The translations under genes were made by a program, and so were the position numbers. Positions 21,234 to 32,564 of a stretch of 64,000 nucleotides of DNA are shown here, piece after piece (position 1 is the first letter of the stretch; each line of letters begins with the position of its first letter). The notes beneath the pieces were generated by a model. The model was not told where the DNA came from. It worked only from the letters and a program-made list of their open reading frames with translations, and made no database searches. Origin of the DNA: Nemertoderma westbladi (taxonomy: Eukaryota; Xenacoelomorpha; Nemertodermatida; Nemertodermatidae); contig JAUCBJ010000998.1 of assembly GCA_032718475.1 (NCBI GenBank), positions 1 through 64,000 on the forward strand. The letters are read 5' to 3'.

Positions 21234-21509
21234 TATGCTAACCAAATTCATATAAATTACTACAATATTATATAATTCAACAAAACCCTATTAAAAGTAT
21301 TGCAATTAACCAGGAAATTTAATATGTAGTGTGTATAATATCTATAGTACTGTATGTATAGTTATATGTATATCAATATGCAATGCTGAACACAGAATAC
21401 AGGTCGACGCATGTCGATTTTACCCTAGAGAGGTATAATTTTGATTGCAACAATAATATTCATCCCCATCTGCTACAATTTGAAGAAGACTACTCATTCA
21501 AGACTCATA
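21234..21509. other. AT-rich spacer
   Basis: Short AT-rich interval between two TA-target elements; nothing recognised. Confidence 0.4.
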
Positions 21510-22106
21510 CAAGAACTATCTCATTCTGAATATTATATCTCAAACTGGGTATCATTTCTCAAACCTTTTACTAATGATAGTCAACGGAGAATTTCAGTAG
21601 GTAAGACTGGGGTAAGAGTTGATAAATCAGAAAGATGCAGCCAGCTCAATCTAACTCAAACTAGAGTCTGGCGCCATGGCTTGAGTTAGGTTGACTTCCA
21701 ACTGTGCCATACTCAGCATTACTCTTCCTGTACGGGAAGGATAATTACTCTGGTTGAGTGATGCACCACATGGGGAAGGGGCTTGGCTGTTGCTTGGGCT
21801 CTTGAGTTAATGGGTTGAATTACATAAGTTGGGCAGGCCGGCTTGTGTGTGTCTCATAAAAGACATGTCAATCAAGCAGTTCCTTTGTGGGCTTTACTAA
21901 ATGTATGTTGTTATCTAAACCACATTGGCTCGGTCGGTTTGTAGAGAAAGTTTTAATTCTGGGAATATTGTTGTGGGAAATTGGTGATCTGTTGTCTGTC
22001 TGTTTGATGTCAATTGGTGCCTTACACGACATATCAGTTTAAAATCTAATGGTTAATTAAGAATTATTAGTGCATATGGGACCTCGCAACACCCCCCCAC
22101 CCCCCC

Positions 22107-23307
22107 TGTAAAAGCTTCTGTGGGATATAACTGGCCCTTCTGCCTTGCAATCCAGTTTCCCCCCAGGCGCTGGAATACTCTAAAAAGCTCTCTAACTCGA
22201 ATGATACAAGCGACCGGCTGATTGGCTGATTTGCTGTACGAGGGGCTCTTTGCTATGTTCTATCGGCCAACCAGAGCTATAGCAGCAGAGTATGCAACCA
22301 GAGCAACCGAGCGGAGAGACTCATTTTGTGTGCTGGCCAAGGGATGCCAAAATCCTGATAGTTCGGCATTTAGACATTCATGGAACCTGTGGAATCTGGT
22401 GTTCTGCCAATGAGAGCTATTCCTCTCTGTGTAAAAGATACCTGCAACAGGGAACAGTGTTTACAGTCTGTGTTGTTGTTCCTTCTAGGCCAAGAACATC
22501 GGCTTTTGGAATGACTCGGTGTTTCAGACTTTTAGTAAAACATTAGTAGGCTTAGATTATAGAACGTATAACTGTTATCGAGTCACAGTTCAGCAATTAT
22601 ATCATATCTTAACCTACCGTCTTAATGCTATTTACTGTTGTTTGGTTGAATATCATTATTTGGAGAATATCGATAAATAACACAAATTTCCCAATTTTCT
22701 TGATACACTACAGGTTAGAGAGACAGGTTATATATAACAATTGCGACTTATGTTATCTTGGTTTGTAGTGAACCTAATGCTATTTGATAGACACTACATT
22801 GGTCAATTGCTGTTCTCTTTATGTGTGATCAAATTCATCGACGGTCGGCAGATTAGTGTGCAGTATTGTGCGGTACCGGTAGTGTGCATGATTGTGGCTG
22901 ATAACTAAGCATTTCCTAAAGAATGCGCCTTATACGTGAATCATAAGCCTTACAGTCTTACCGTTGTGTGTAGTATAAGTCATAGCTCTGTTTACTTAGG
23001 TAGAGCGCCACGTCCTAAAGGAACTGTTAATATTTCCCGAAAGTGAATAATATTTGTCAGAAATTACTTATTAGCGATCAATCGAATAATACAGTAGGCT
23101 TCACTGCAATAATAAAATCTAAGCTCCATCCGAATCCAGTCTCCCGGGAATATCCAGCGGGTGAATGGACGCGCACTAGGCTGGCTTCGGCTAATGTTGT
23201 GTTTATTGGTATTAAATATTTGTCATTTACTAAAAGTCTATTTATAAACCAAAAGACATATAAATTTTAGCAGGTTAAACTGCTAAAGGTCTTCAAAAGC
23301 GCGTACA
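22107..23307 (+). repeat. BEL 5' LTR
   Basis: 1201 bp. Near-identical to 37456-38664, with scattered substitutions and small indels (for example cttctgccttgc against cttttgctttgc). Small frames inside it are not genes. Confidence 0.9.
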
Positions 23308-25538
23308 ATAACAGTTATTTGCTTTATTGCAGTAAGCAATAAAGTTGAAAGTACCGGTCAACCGGTAAACCTGAACCGGTACTGCTGTAGGTCCGTAGGC
23401 CTAACTGCCTGAACCGGTACTGCTGTAGGTCCGTAGGCCTAACTGCCAGAACCGGTACTGCTGTAGGTCAGTAGGCCCAACTGCCCTAACCGGTACTTCC
23501 AGTATAAGTACATTAGTATTATTCGATTTTGATTATTGCATACCGGTAGGCTGTTTAAGAGATTAGGGACTGTACACCCCTTGTTTCTTTTGGAGCTTAC
23601 TTATTTCTGTCAGTTTTATTTATTTGTAGGCCAGTATTGAGCAGAAGGCGTGTAAGCTTGCTCAGTCTATACAGACAATTGGTAGGCCGGACTGTTGTCG
23701 GATAGTTGTTGGGTTTGGAGAGATTACGGCGTGTGTAGAGTTTGTCTGATAAAGTGCCAGTTAGTAAGTTGGGGCAGCCATAGCTGTAAGGTCAATCCCC
23801 TCTTAAAGAATAAGTCGTACTACCGTGTTAGAACGCATACTAACTAACCATTTCGGAATCTGCATATACTGTAGTTTATTTAGGCTTGACAGTATTCTGC
23901 CAGCGTTTTGGCCTGTGTTTGTTTGTGTGGTCTGTTCAAGTACCGTAATAGTTATTACTCAGATATTTTGTAGGCTGGATTGTTGTCTAGCTATTATTAG
24001 GTCTGAAGAGATTGCTGCGTGTGTAGAGTTTGTCTGATAAAGTGCCAGTTAGTAAGTTGGGGCAGCCATAGCTGTAAGGTCAATCCCCTCTTAAAGAATA
24101 AGTCGTACTACCGTGTTAGAATGCATACTAACTAACCATTTCGGAATCTGCACATACTGTAGTTAATTTAGGCTTGATGGTAGTCTGCCAGCGTTTGGTT
24201 TGTATTTTGTTTGAGTATTCTGTGCGGGTAGCGTAATATTTATTATTCAGAGTTTATGCGATTATTCGCAACATTCATGTCCCCAAGTTTATTCCTACAG
24301 TAATTGTGCTTATTATATATACCGCTATAGTTAAATTAACCCCGGTACTACACGGGCTGCTTGGCGTAGGTAAAGACTGGTGACTTTGTGCTCTGGTCAC
24401 TCCAGCAGATGCCGTGGTTCTTTTAACTGTTCAAGTATATTTAACTGCTAGTTATCTGTTTTATAAGTACTTGTACCTAATTTAGGGTTTAGTGTACAGT
24501 GCTTTCCGAAAGTAATTAGTGTGTAGGCAGTGTATTGTGTTGTAAAGTGGTTAATAGGCACGTTGGATCTGGTAGTCCGCGGTAATTAACTTCTAGGTAG
24601 GAACACTCCGTGATACATAACGTAGTATCTATAGCGATACGGCTATAGGTCGTCAGGCGGTGGTATTTTCCTATCTGGACAACGCAGTGTATTTACTACT
24701 ACTTATTATTCTCAAATACCGTAGTATCCTGTCTGTTGTAATAACCAGAAGTTCTAACCCTTTGTTAGACTGGTTTGTAGTTTCCCTGTAAAATTACCCT
24801 AAAATTTCGTACGTAATATTTTTGTTGTGTTTTAGTTAGAGAATTAATCTCACCCGTATCGTAAGTAATTTGTAGTATTAAGTAACTTAGGTAAATTAGA
24901 ATTATTTGTTTTAGTGTCCAACGAGTAGCACTTCACTGAGAGCTCACCGCTTCTGTGTAGTGACTCCCCCAGAAATAATAACATTTATTTCAAATATTGA
25001 CAAAACCCATTTTAAACGGGTATATACATATTATAAATCAACTCAAACGATTTATAAATAGTAGGTCTGCCATACAACAACTAGGTCTCAATATCAGTCG
25101 GACTACTGCTTAAATAACGGTAATAAAGTAAGTAAAGTAACTAAGTAACCTTTAAAATTCAGAAATTTAATTATTTAAATAATTGATATACCGGTATTTA
25201 CGATAGGCCTATTATCTTTATTTCTATAAATTTAGGCTGAAATTATACCGGTATTCTGTAATTAATTATAGTACAGAATCATACTTATATACTATAAGTG
25301 TAAGCTGTATACCGGTATTCACGATAGGCCTATTATATATTTATATATATTTGTGTTAAAATTATATACTGGTACTCTGTGACAAACCTAGTTTACAATA
25401 CTTATATATACTATAAGTGTATACCGGTATTCTAATATACTGTAATAAATTACCAGTACTAGGCCAACGGTCATACTGAATTACTAGACTTGCTTTGACT
25501 GTAACTATAGCAGTAAGCATTCAACTGTATAGCTAAAT
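23308..25538. other. BEL leader with three tandem-repeat blocks
   Basis: No coding features. It holds a 38-bp tandem repeat with accggtactgctgtaggt (23371-23496, about 3.3 copies). It also holds a 288-bp tandem duplication (about 23695-24225, marked by tttgtctgataaagtgcc at 23741 and 24029), and a roughly 120-bp tandem repeat with ataccggtatt and cgataggcctatta (25190-25440). A 2.2-kb leader is unusually long for BEL. A tRNA primer site adjacent to the LTR (ataacagttattt) was not evident. Confidence 0.7.
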
Positions 25539-27290
25539 ATGTCTGACACCCAGCAAAACCTGTCAGACAGTCTAATCGATACAACCATCTGTGACACAAA
25601 TAGGAGTGTGGAGCGATTAAGAAAGGGGTTTAGCTCACCTCTTACTGAAAGAAAGGTCATCCCTCCAGTAGTAGTATCAGACCCTAGGCTAATCCAACAC
25701 CGTAGGTCTATCATCGGCACTCGGGCCCAAGTCAAACGGAACCAGGAAGCAGCTGTCCCACAGCAGCAACATCCTAGTCAAGAAACTTGTTCCCAGCGAC
25801 CCGATAGCTCCAGTAGTTTGGATACTGTAGAGCTGACCCCCGAACGCGGAGTACAGATGGTGGCTACGGCCTACTCGGATCCCCTTCTCACCCTTCCTGC
25901 CGCAGTATTAACAACTATATTCATTTCGGTGGAGGAAAACCAAGTCGATCGGGCGAGAAGTAAGCGAGCGACCCAAGATAGTTATGCGGGATACGCCAGG
26001 GAAGAATTGATGTCTATTGTCGAGTCACAATGGAACTTTCCCGGACCCGGACTCCCGTTAGATTTGTCCGAAGCTTCTTGGGAAGACATACACAGGATGG
26101 GAGTGACTAAAGATACGATGGATCCAGCTGTTTGGAAGAGGTCAGCAGCAGGATATGTGCAGGGATTCTTCGGCTCCTTAGAGCGATTAGAAGAACAACT
26201 GTTTCGACAACCCCAAGGACCTCAAGAGCAGGAAGAGCTGCTTTATCAAGTACACGAAAGAACCCTACGCATTAGACTAATCCTATCAGCCTTTGAGGAA
26301 ACTTCTAAAAGAAGACAGGACATGTCGCTGCAAGTTGCTGTCAAGACTTGGTTCCAGCGGGTAGGTCTCAAAGTTCAGGAAACGGCCCAGTGGAAATCCC
26401 AGCTGGCTGAGAGACCAACCTATGAAGAACCAACCGATGCCACCCTTTCTCAAGCGGAAAGCGAAGTGACAGCAGAGAGACCGCGAACTAGAGACGCTAT
26501 CGACATTTATCTGTCCGACTATCAGCGATTCCTAGGAGACGAAGAGTTGAGGAGACGGCTGTCTGGACTTTCCCCTAATAGTGAAGGAACCAAGCTTGTG
26601 TTGGACTCAATCGATGCGGAAATGTTAGCTGCAAACCGAGCTGAATTTGATGAAAAACTCCGCCTCGCTAGAGTCCAAGAAGAACAAGTAAAGAAAAAAC
26701 GGATAGAGGACCGAAAGGCAGCAGCAGTAGCAGCGGCGATGGCAGAAGCAGAAGTGGCAAAAGCGGCAGCAGCAGGGGAAGCAGCAAAGGCGGCAGCAGC
26801 AGTAGCAGCGGCGATGGCAGAAGCAGAAGCGGCAAAAGCGGCAGCAGCAGGGGAAGCAGCAAAGGCGGCAGCGGCAGTGGAAGCAGCAAAGGCGGCAGCG
26901 GCAGTGGAAGCAGCAAAGGCGGCAGCGGCAAAGGCAGTGGCAGAAGCAGAACGGAGAGCATCTGAGGAGACTACCCAACTGGAGTTGGAAAATCTGCAAG
27001 AGACGCAAGACAACATAAATAAACAGTTAACTGCTAGTCAAATGCAGATGATGAGTCGATCTACTCCCAAGCGCCAAGGATACACATCATCGGAGGAAAG
27101 CGAAACCACCGATCCTGAAGGCGGAGGAAATAGATCTCGTCTAAGCAGGCGTAGAAAAACATCTCACCGTCACAAATTGCCTGATTTGCCCCCAGCGGTT
27201 AGAAGACAACTAGCTAGCACAGACTTAAGTAGTATAGAACCTACAGACCAAATTATTAAGGTCAAAAGACTCCCTACTATAGTTGATTAG
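25539..27290 (+). CDS. BEL N-terminal Gag-region protein with Ala-rich coiled coil
   Basis: 583 codons from an ATG. Residues 1-370 are polar with no motif I recognise. Residues about 375-480 are a highly charged, Ala-rich helix (repeats of AEAAKAAAAGEAAKAAAA type) likely to form a long coiled coil. The tail is basic and Ser-rich (SRLSRRRKTSHRHK). The frame ends in a TAG at 27288-27290 but continues open in the same frame to 27995, so the stop is either a mutation or a readthrough site. It precedes the recognisable Gag domain and probably forms the N terminus of Gag. Confidence 0.6.
   Translation: MSDTQQNLSDSLIDTTICDTNRSVERLRKGFSSPLTERKVIPPVVVSDPRLIQHRRSIIGTRAQVKRNQEAAVPQQQHPSQETCSQRPDSSSSLDTVELTPERGVQMVATAYSDPLLTLPAAVLTTIFISVEENQVDRARSKRATQDSYAGYAREELMSIVESQWNFPGPGLPLDLSEASWEDIHRMGVTKDTMDPAVWKRSAAGYVQGFFGSLERLEEQLFRQPQGPQEQEELLYQVHERTLRIRLILSAFEETSKRRQDMSLQVAVKTWFQRVGLKVQETAQWKSQLAERPTYEEPTDATLSQAESEVTAERPRTRDAIDIYLSDYQRFLGDEELRRRLSGLSPNSEGTKLVLDSIDAEMLAANRAEFDEKLRLARVQEEQVKKKRIEDRKAAAVAAAMAEAEVAKAAAAGEAAKAAAAVAAAMAEAEAAKAAAAGEAAKAAAAVEAAKAAAAVEAAKAAAAKAVAEAERRASEETTQLELENLQETQDNINKQLTASQMQMMSRSTPKRQGYTSSEESETTDPEGGGNRSRLSRRRKTSHRHKLPDLPPAVRRQLASTDLSSIEPTDQIIKVKRLPTIVD
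26716..26945. repeat. Minisatellite encoding the Ala-rich helix
   Basis: Two about 75-bp units followed by three about 27-bp units of (gcngcngcn gaagcagcaaag) type. The antisense frames across it are open only because of the repeat. Confidence 0.85.
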
Positions 27291-27995
27291 CCTGAAATAA
27301 TTAGGCCTGTTGTTCCCAAAACCACTCCTGCGCTAGAGACCCCTGTACTTCCAGAGCTTAACTCTAAATTCCCTTTACACAGTACTACACTGCCTGTACC
27401 CGGTAGAACAGTCCATGAGAATATCCCTGTCCTGGAAGCTGAGAGAGAAATCAAAGATTTGTCTCCCGTCGTCCCGCGTCGGCCCGCTACAATGTTGGCG
27501 ACTCCCGCTTCGGCGGTCGAGTGGGTAGAGGAGGGACGGTGGGGGATGAATCTCCTGCTCGGACAGATGCAGGAGACTGTCCACCAACTTAAGGGAACAG
27601 TAAGGGAAAGTAGGGCAGAATTGCAAGAAGTGCAGCAAAGTATCGCGCTGGAACGCGACAAATTGGTCAATATACAAAAGGGTATACCAATACCCCCAGT
27701 AACATTGTGTCAACCTGTTAGGTCTGAAGTATTACATGCGCAAGGTGTGGAGCCTACACGCATTTATACTGCTAGTGAAGTAGAAACTCCTATAGCAAAC
27801 CCTATTAAGGGTGATTATAAACCTGTTGGTAATGATATTCCCTATATACCTGATAATAATCCTAGAAATTTATATACCGATAATTCGATATTAAATAATA
27901 CGATGGCCCAAGAAAGCTTTACGCGTCAGATGGCTAGAACAGAAGCCAAGCGGTCAAAGTGGGAGAAATCGTCAAATTCAATGGTGATGAGATGA
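27291..27995 (+). CDS. In-frame continuation of the BEL N-terminal protein after TAG
   Basis: Same reading frame as 25539-27290, open for 234 codons after the TAG. It includes a helical stretch (LKGTVRESRAELQEVQQ) and ends in ARTEAKRSKW, exactly where the downstream Gag domain picks up in the -1 frame at about 27955. There is no ATG context that argues for independent initiation before 27492, so it reads as a continuation broken by one stop and one frameshift. Confidence 0.5.
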   Translation, partial: PEIIRPVVPKTTPALETPVLPELNSKFPLHSTTLPVPGRTVHENIPVLEAEREIKDLSPVVPRRPATMLATPASAVEWVEEGRWGMNLLLGQMQETVHQLKGTVRESRAELQEVQQSIALERDKLVNIQKGIPIPPVTLCQPVRSEVLHAQGVEPTRIYTASEVETPIANPIKGDYKPVGNDIPYIPDNNPRNLYTDNSILNNTMAQESFTRQMARTEAKRSKWEKSSNSMVMR

Positions 27996-28804
27996 AATGG
28001 TTACCTTTCAATGAATATTACAATGATAGCATACAGAACTCTGTACTATCTAACGGAGAGAAACTTAGATTCCTCATCAAGTGCTTGGAAGGACCTCCCA
28101 AGTTAATGGCGTTAAAGTTTATTGGACATCCAGATGGATTAAGACAAGTTTGGGATACATTAAACATCAGGTATGGTAACAAGGATAACATAGCTAAGTA
28201 TTTGTATGCAAAATTAGTAGCCCCCCGAAAGTTCCTTAGTGGCGGGATTATAGAGTTTTCCGATGAGATTCAGGAGATCTGTAGACAATTGGACTGGTTA
28301 GGTAAGTCTCATGAATACCAGAGTTCAATGGTTATTGGAGCCATAGTCTCTACTTTACCAAAGGGTGGAGTATGTACACGCTGGGACAAGAAAGTGTTGT
28401 ATATGAATGAGCAGCAACAACGAAGCCCTACCATGGCGGATCTCATGTCCTTCTTAGATGGTGAAGTAAAACTACAACTCATAAAGCAAACCAGAGAGAA
28501 AACATCGGAAAATAAGGTAAGTGAGAAACCCGTTTCTAGGAGAAGAGTAACACCAGTATGTTACACTGACGACGGCGAAAGCCTAGCTTCTCAAGAAGAA
28601 GACAGCGGGAAAGACACTGATAGATTTTACTACGTTAACAAAAACACAAAGGACGTAAGTAAATACAAGGCTCGAACCAACGATAGGAGAGAACAGGTTG
28701 CCAAGACTCCTCCTCAGTCTCCTAACAGAATGCACGGAAGAAAGCCCGAAGAAAGAACGAGAGTGCATAACGTTATGCAGTTATGTTATGTTACGTTATG
28801 TTAA
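27959..28804 (+). pseudogene. BEL/Pao Gag domain (DUF1759-like), truncated
   Basis: The frame opens with VKFNGDEMKWLPFNEYY, then LSNGEKLRFLIKCLEGPP and WDTLNIRYGN. This is the order of the Pao Gag domain (F-x-G-D-x-x-x-W-x-x-F...; L-x-G-x-x; L-x-x-x-F/Y-G). It begins in the -1 frame relative to the ORF before it. The C terminus runs into a degenerate gttatg-rich filler (28765-28805) and stops. The zinc knuckles and the protease expected next are absent, so a deletion has joined Gag to the region just before RT. Confidence 0.7.
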
Positions 28805-28811
28805 ACCTATG

Positions 28812-31163
28812 CAGTAAGAACTAGAGTAGGTTGGTACTTTACTGGCCCTTCCCGCAGAACTCTCGAAGAGAGAATGCCACAAGAGCGAATATACCAAGTA
28901 AACAATTGGGAAGTGGAGAGCAGTGAGGTGGACGAACTACCTGAGGGAACACCATACTCCTCAGATAATGACGACATCTACCAACTCTTCGATGAAGAGA
29001 ACACAATCGATCTACTTACAGAAAACCAAACTTGGAAAAACCAGGTGAGCCTATGTCAACTGATTCGCCCCTCGGGACCCATTGACTACAATGATGAACT
29101 AAATGATGAGATAGAGCGCTACAACGCTAGAACTCAGGACGAACTCGCCGTACGATTCTTTACTCAAGAATTGGTAGAGCCCAATTCATACGACAAGGCC
29201 CTATCTATAGAAGAAGAAAGAGCCAAGCAAATCCAGGAAACAACTACACGTTTTTTAAAAGATCAAGGTAGATATGAAATCGGCCTACCATTTCGAAAAC
29301 GAGAACCTAGATTTATAAATAACAGACCTTTGGCCGAGAAAAGAATCAATCAATTACATCGACGCCTTACGGCAAATGCTTCAGCTAAAGAAATGTACCA
29401 AACTCAGCTGAAGAAATTTATTACCAAGGGATACGCGGAGCGAGTACCGGAAGGAACACCAATAACTGAGAGAACGTATTACTTAACACATCATTACGTT
29501 CCCAAACCCGGTAAACCACATGAAGTACGAGTCGTATTCGATGGCTCCGCTTTATATATGGGACAGTCCCTCAATTCCGAGTTATTACCAGGACCCAACT
29601 TACTCCAATCCTTGTTGGGAATACTTTTAAGATTAAGACAATATTCCATCGCGTTCGCCTCCGATATAGGAGGAATGTTCTTACAAGTCAAGGCGTTAGA
29701 TAGAGAGTGAGACAGCCTAAGATTTCTGTGGTGGCCTGAGGGAGATCTCAACCAGAAACCGGTAGAGTACTGGATGACCATCCAGGCTTTTGGGATCATA
29801 TCATATACCACTGCGAATGACAACCGGGACGCCTTCTCAAAAGAGGTGATAGACAACATCAAGTGTAATATATACATGGACGACAATTTAAAGTCCCTTC
29901 CATCAGTAGAAGAAGCCATTGATGTCGCGAAAGGAACGGTAGAGTGTTTGAAAAGAGGTGGATTTCGACTGACGAAATTCACCAGCAACTCCCATGAGTT
30001 TCTGGAAGCGATACCGGTAGAAGACCGAGGAGCGAAAGACCTAGACTTAATAAAGGACGATCTTCCAGAAACCAAGACGCTTGGCTTGAAGTGGGACACA
30101 GAAAGAGATATCCTGTTTTTTCAGCTAAAACAGCGAGATAATCCAGTTCGGACCAAACGGATTTGTTTAAGTATCCTGAGCACTTATTTCGACCCATTGG
30201 GATTTATTAGCCCAGTTATATTGATTGCTCGAAGTTTAGTACAACAAATGTGGCTTGAAAACCGCTCATGGGACGATCCACTTAAGGGAGAACTGTTAAA
30301 TAAGTGGATGAAATGGGAAGATTCTCTACCTGCCATCGAGAGCTTTGTAATTCCCCGTGCATATTTTGGTCATGTTCTCCCTACGTATTCCTATCAACTC
30401 CATGTGTTTGGAGACGCCAGCGACATGGGAATAGGTATAGTAGCATATCTGCGAGTCGAAACTCTGGATGGAATCAAAGTCGCCTTGGTTACCTCTAAGG
30501 CATTGATTAACAACAAGTTAAAGGTTCCTCGAGCGGAGTTAAAAGCGGCTTTATACGCTACAGCCATCGGCCGGAACGTAACAGAACAAATCGACTATCC
30601 ACTGGAGAAAACGGTTTATTGGACCGACGCTTTACTCGTGTTGGAGTATATAACCAATGAAGTCTGTCAGTTCAGCGTCTTTGTTACTAACAGAGTAGCT
30701 ATTATTCTTAGTCGCACAAAGATAGATCAATGGAGACATTGCCCTGGTACGATTAATCCAGCCGATATCGCCTCCAGGGGAGCAACTCCACAGGAACTGA
30801 TAGATACTCCAGACTGGTTGGGTGGACCCGACTTCCAGAGCAAGGAAGAGGATGAATGGCCTCATCACCTTACTACGGCGGAGATTAGACAAGCCAAGGG
30901 AGCGGAGAAAGTCAAACCTAAAACCCGGGCGAGTAAATCGAAGTTATTTAAACCGACGATCGATCTATCTGTATTACATACTTCCGGAAACGATGCTTCG
31001 GATCCACAATCCCTCGCCACAAATAAATCTGTTGTGGAAATTAGAGATAGAGATTGGAAATCTGGAATACCAGACGTCTCGCAAGGAATCTCACCCCTGC
31101 TGCAGAGAGCAATGCATCACTACAGTTCCTGGAACCGGCTCTGTAAAGCCGTCGCATATTTAA
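28812..31163 (+). pseudogene. BEL/Pao reverse transcriptase and RNase H, broken
   Basis: After the deletion the frame starts at RTRVGWYFTGPS (about 28820-28850), the segment preceding Pao RT. RT motifs: YVPKPGKPHEVRVVFDGSA (about 29500-29545), ASDIGGMFLQVK with the first catalytic Asp (about 29660), and YMDD (29875-29886). A TGA at 29708-29710 interrupts the frame. Around 29780-29800 about ten residues between FG and the next helix (the SSP-x-x-AN stretch) are deleted. RNase H follows: FGDAS, ELKAALYA, WTDAL and NPADIASRG supply the acidic residues. The sequence ends at the piggyBac insertion. Confidence 0.85.
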
Positions 31164-32564
31164 CCCTTTGCACACGGCTTGATAAACCTGCATTGATCTC
31201 AAATCCGGCAGATTTTATAAAAATGAGCTATAATTTTTTTTATAAATTTTTTTCATTATTTTATAAAAAAAAATTTTTTAATTTTAATTTTTTTTTTTTT
31301 TTTCATTTTCAAAATTTATTTTTTATTTTAATTTTATAAAAATCAATGATATGTCATATTTGTATATTTAACAGATGGTTTTTATCACTATTCAAACGTA
31401 TAAACAATACGATGTATAGACCATTATACAGAATAGTCCATTTTATTATAAAACAATCCTAAAGGTACTTATGGTAATTCTCGAAACAAGCACCCATATG
31501 TAATGTAGGTTTGTCAGGACAACTGCCACACTGATAACGTGATTCCGAAACCCTAGTGCGAGTGCCACTTGGAACTTGACTTCGGCACCACTTGCAAGGT
31601 CGACTTGGCCGTGGTCGAGTAGAAGTGGGTGGAATTTTTTCCAAGGAATGCTGTTGAGATATTCGATATGTTGGGTTTCTAGGTTGGCTGAGTTTCAGAA
31701 GCAATTCTACAAGAAGAAGTTGATAGTCATTGAAGTTTTTATGAACCAGTTTTGGTGGTAAATATATTTTCGCTAGAATATATCCATTTACAACTCCCAG
31801 ACGCTGCATTAGGTGTACTCCTAACTTCTTTGGCCATACAAACGATTTACGGTGACACTTCACGGGAGCCAACATCTGGTAAATTCTGTCAGTTCCGTTC
31901 ATAGTTGTCTAATATAGACATTGCTTCCGCATTGCATATACTGTAGGTTTATCAAATAAAATAAAATGTACCCTATATTCCTAAATAAATAACAAATTAT
32001 AGACAAGCTGACAAGTAAGTTTCAGAGAAATTAAGTACAAAATAATATTTCAAAATAAATCCATCCATTCATAAAATAAAACGTACAAACAGATCAGAAA
32101 CTGGCTGGTTTCAACTGTGAACTAATCAATATAAATATCACTAATAATACAGTAACAAACAAAATAATAATAATACGAAGTATCTGAGAACATCCATTAT
32201 CAAAAACCAATAAAAATCAGACACGGGAAAGTGCAACTATGGTGTGTAAATACAATAGCTTGCTGCCATGAAATATCTTCTCGTAATACACAATATGTGA
32301 ATGTAATGAATGGGCTTACTATAATAATACTAATATATATTACTACTAGTAATTACATTAATACCACGAACAAAATGACCAATGAGAGATCGCCTAGGTA
32401 AGTTATTATTGTCTAAAGAGAGTTTCGGCTATAATATACTGCAATGAATTCAGATCCGGTTGCTGCTCCCCTCTAGAACGTTTCAATAAACCTGCAACGG
32501 GCACCGCCCGTTTGCCGGAGGTCCAGTGACGGGCACCGCCCGTCTGCCGTGTGCAAAGGGTTAA
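31160..32564. mobile_element. piggyBac element, internally deleted, in BEL pol
   Basis: Flanked by TTAA at 31160-31163 and 32561-32564. The ends are inverted: CCCTTTGCACACGGC at 31164 and its complement ending at 32560. TTAA target plus CCC...GGG ends is diagnostic for piggyBac. It carries the 3' part of a transposase on the minus strand and extreme AT runs at 31220-31340. It sits between RNase H and integrase, and the reading frames on either side of the TTAA agree. Confidence 0.9.
31459..31902 (-). pseudogene. piggyBac transposase C-terminal fragment
   Basis: 147 codons. The end has the cysteine-rich domain of piggyBac transposases: CKWC, then SRYQCGSCPDKPTLHMGACFENYH. The preceding part (LVHKNFNDYQLLLVELL) fits the last helix region of the DDE domain. 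The catalytic DDD domain itself is missing, so the element cannot move by itself. Confidence 0.8.

Noticed and set aside
22222-23270. Small ORFs inside the BEL LTRs (and 37571-38627)
   Set aside because: Present only as chance frames in both LTRs; no homology or start context.
26522-27016. Ala/Leu-rich minus-strand ORFs
   Set aside because: Antisense of the Ala-rich coding minisatellite in the BEL N-terminal gene.
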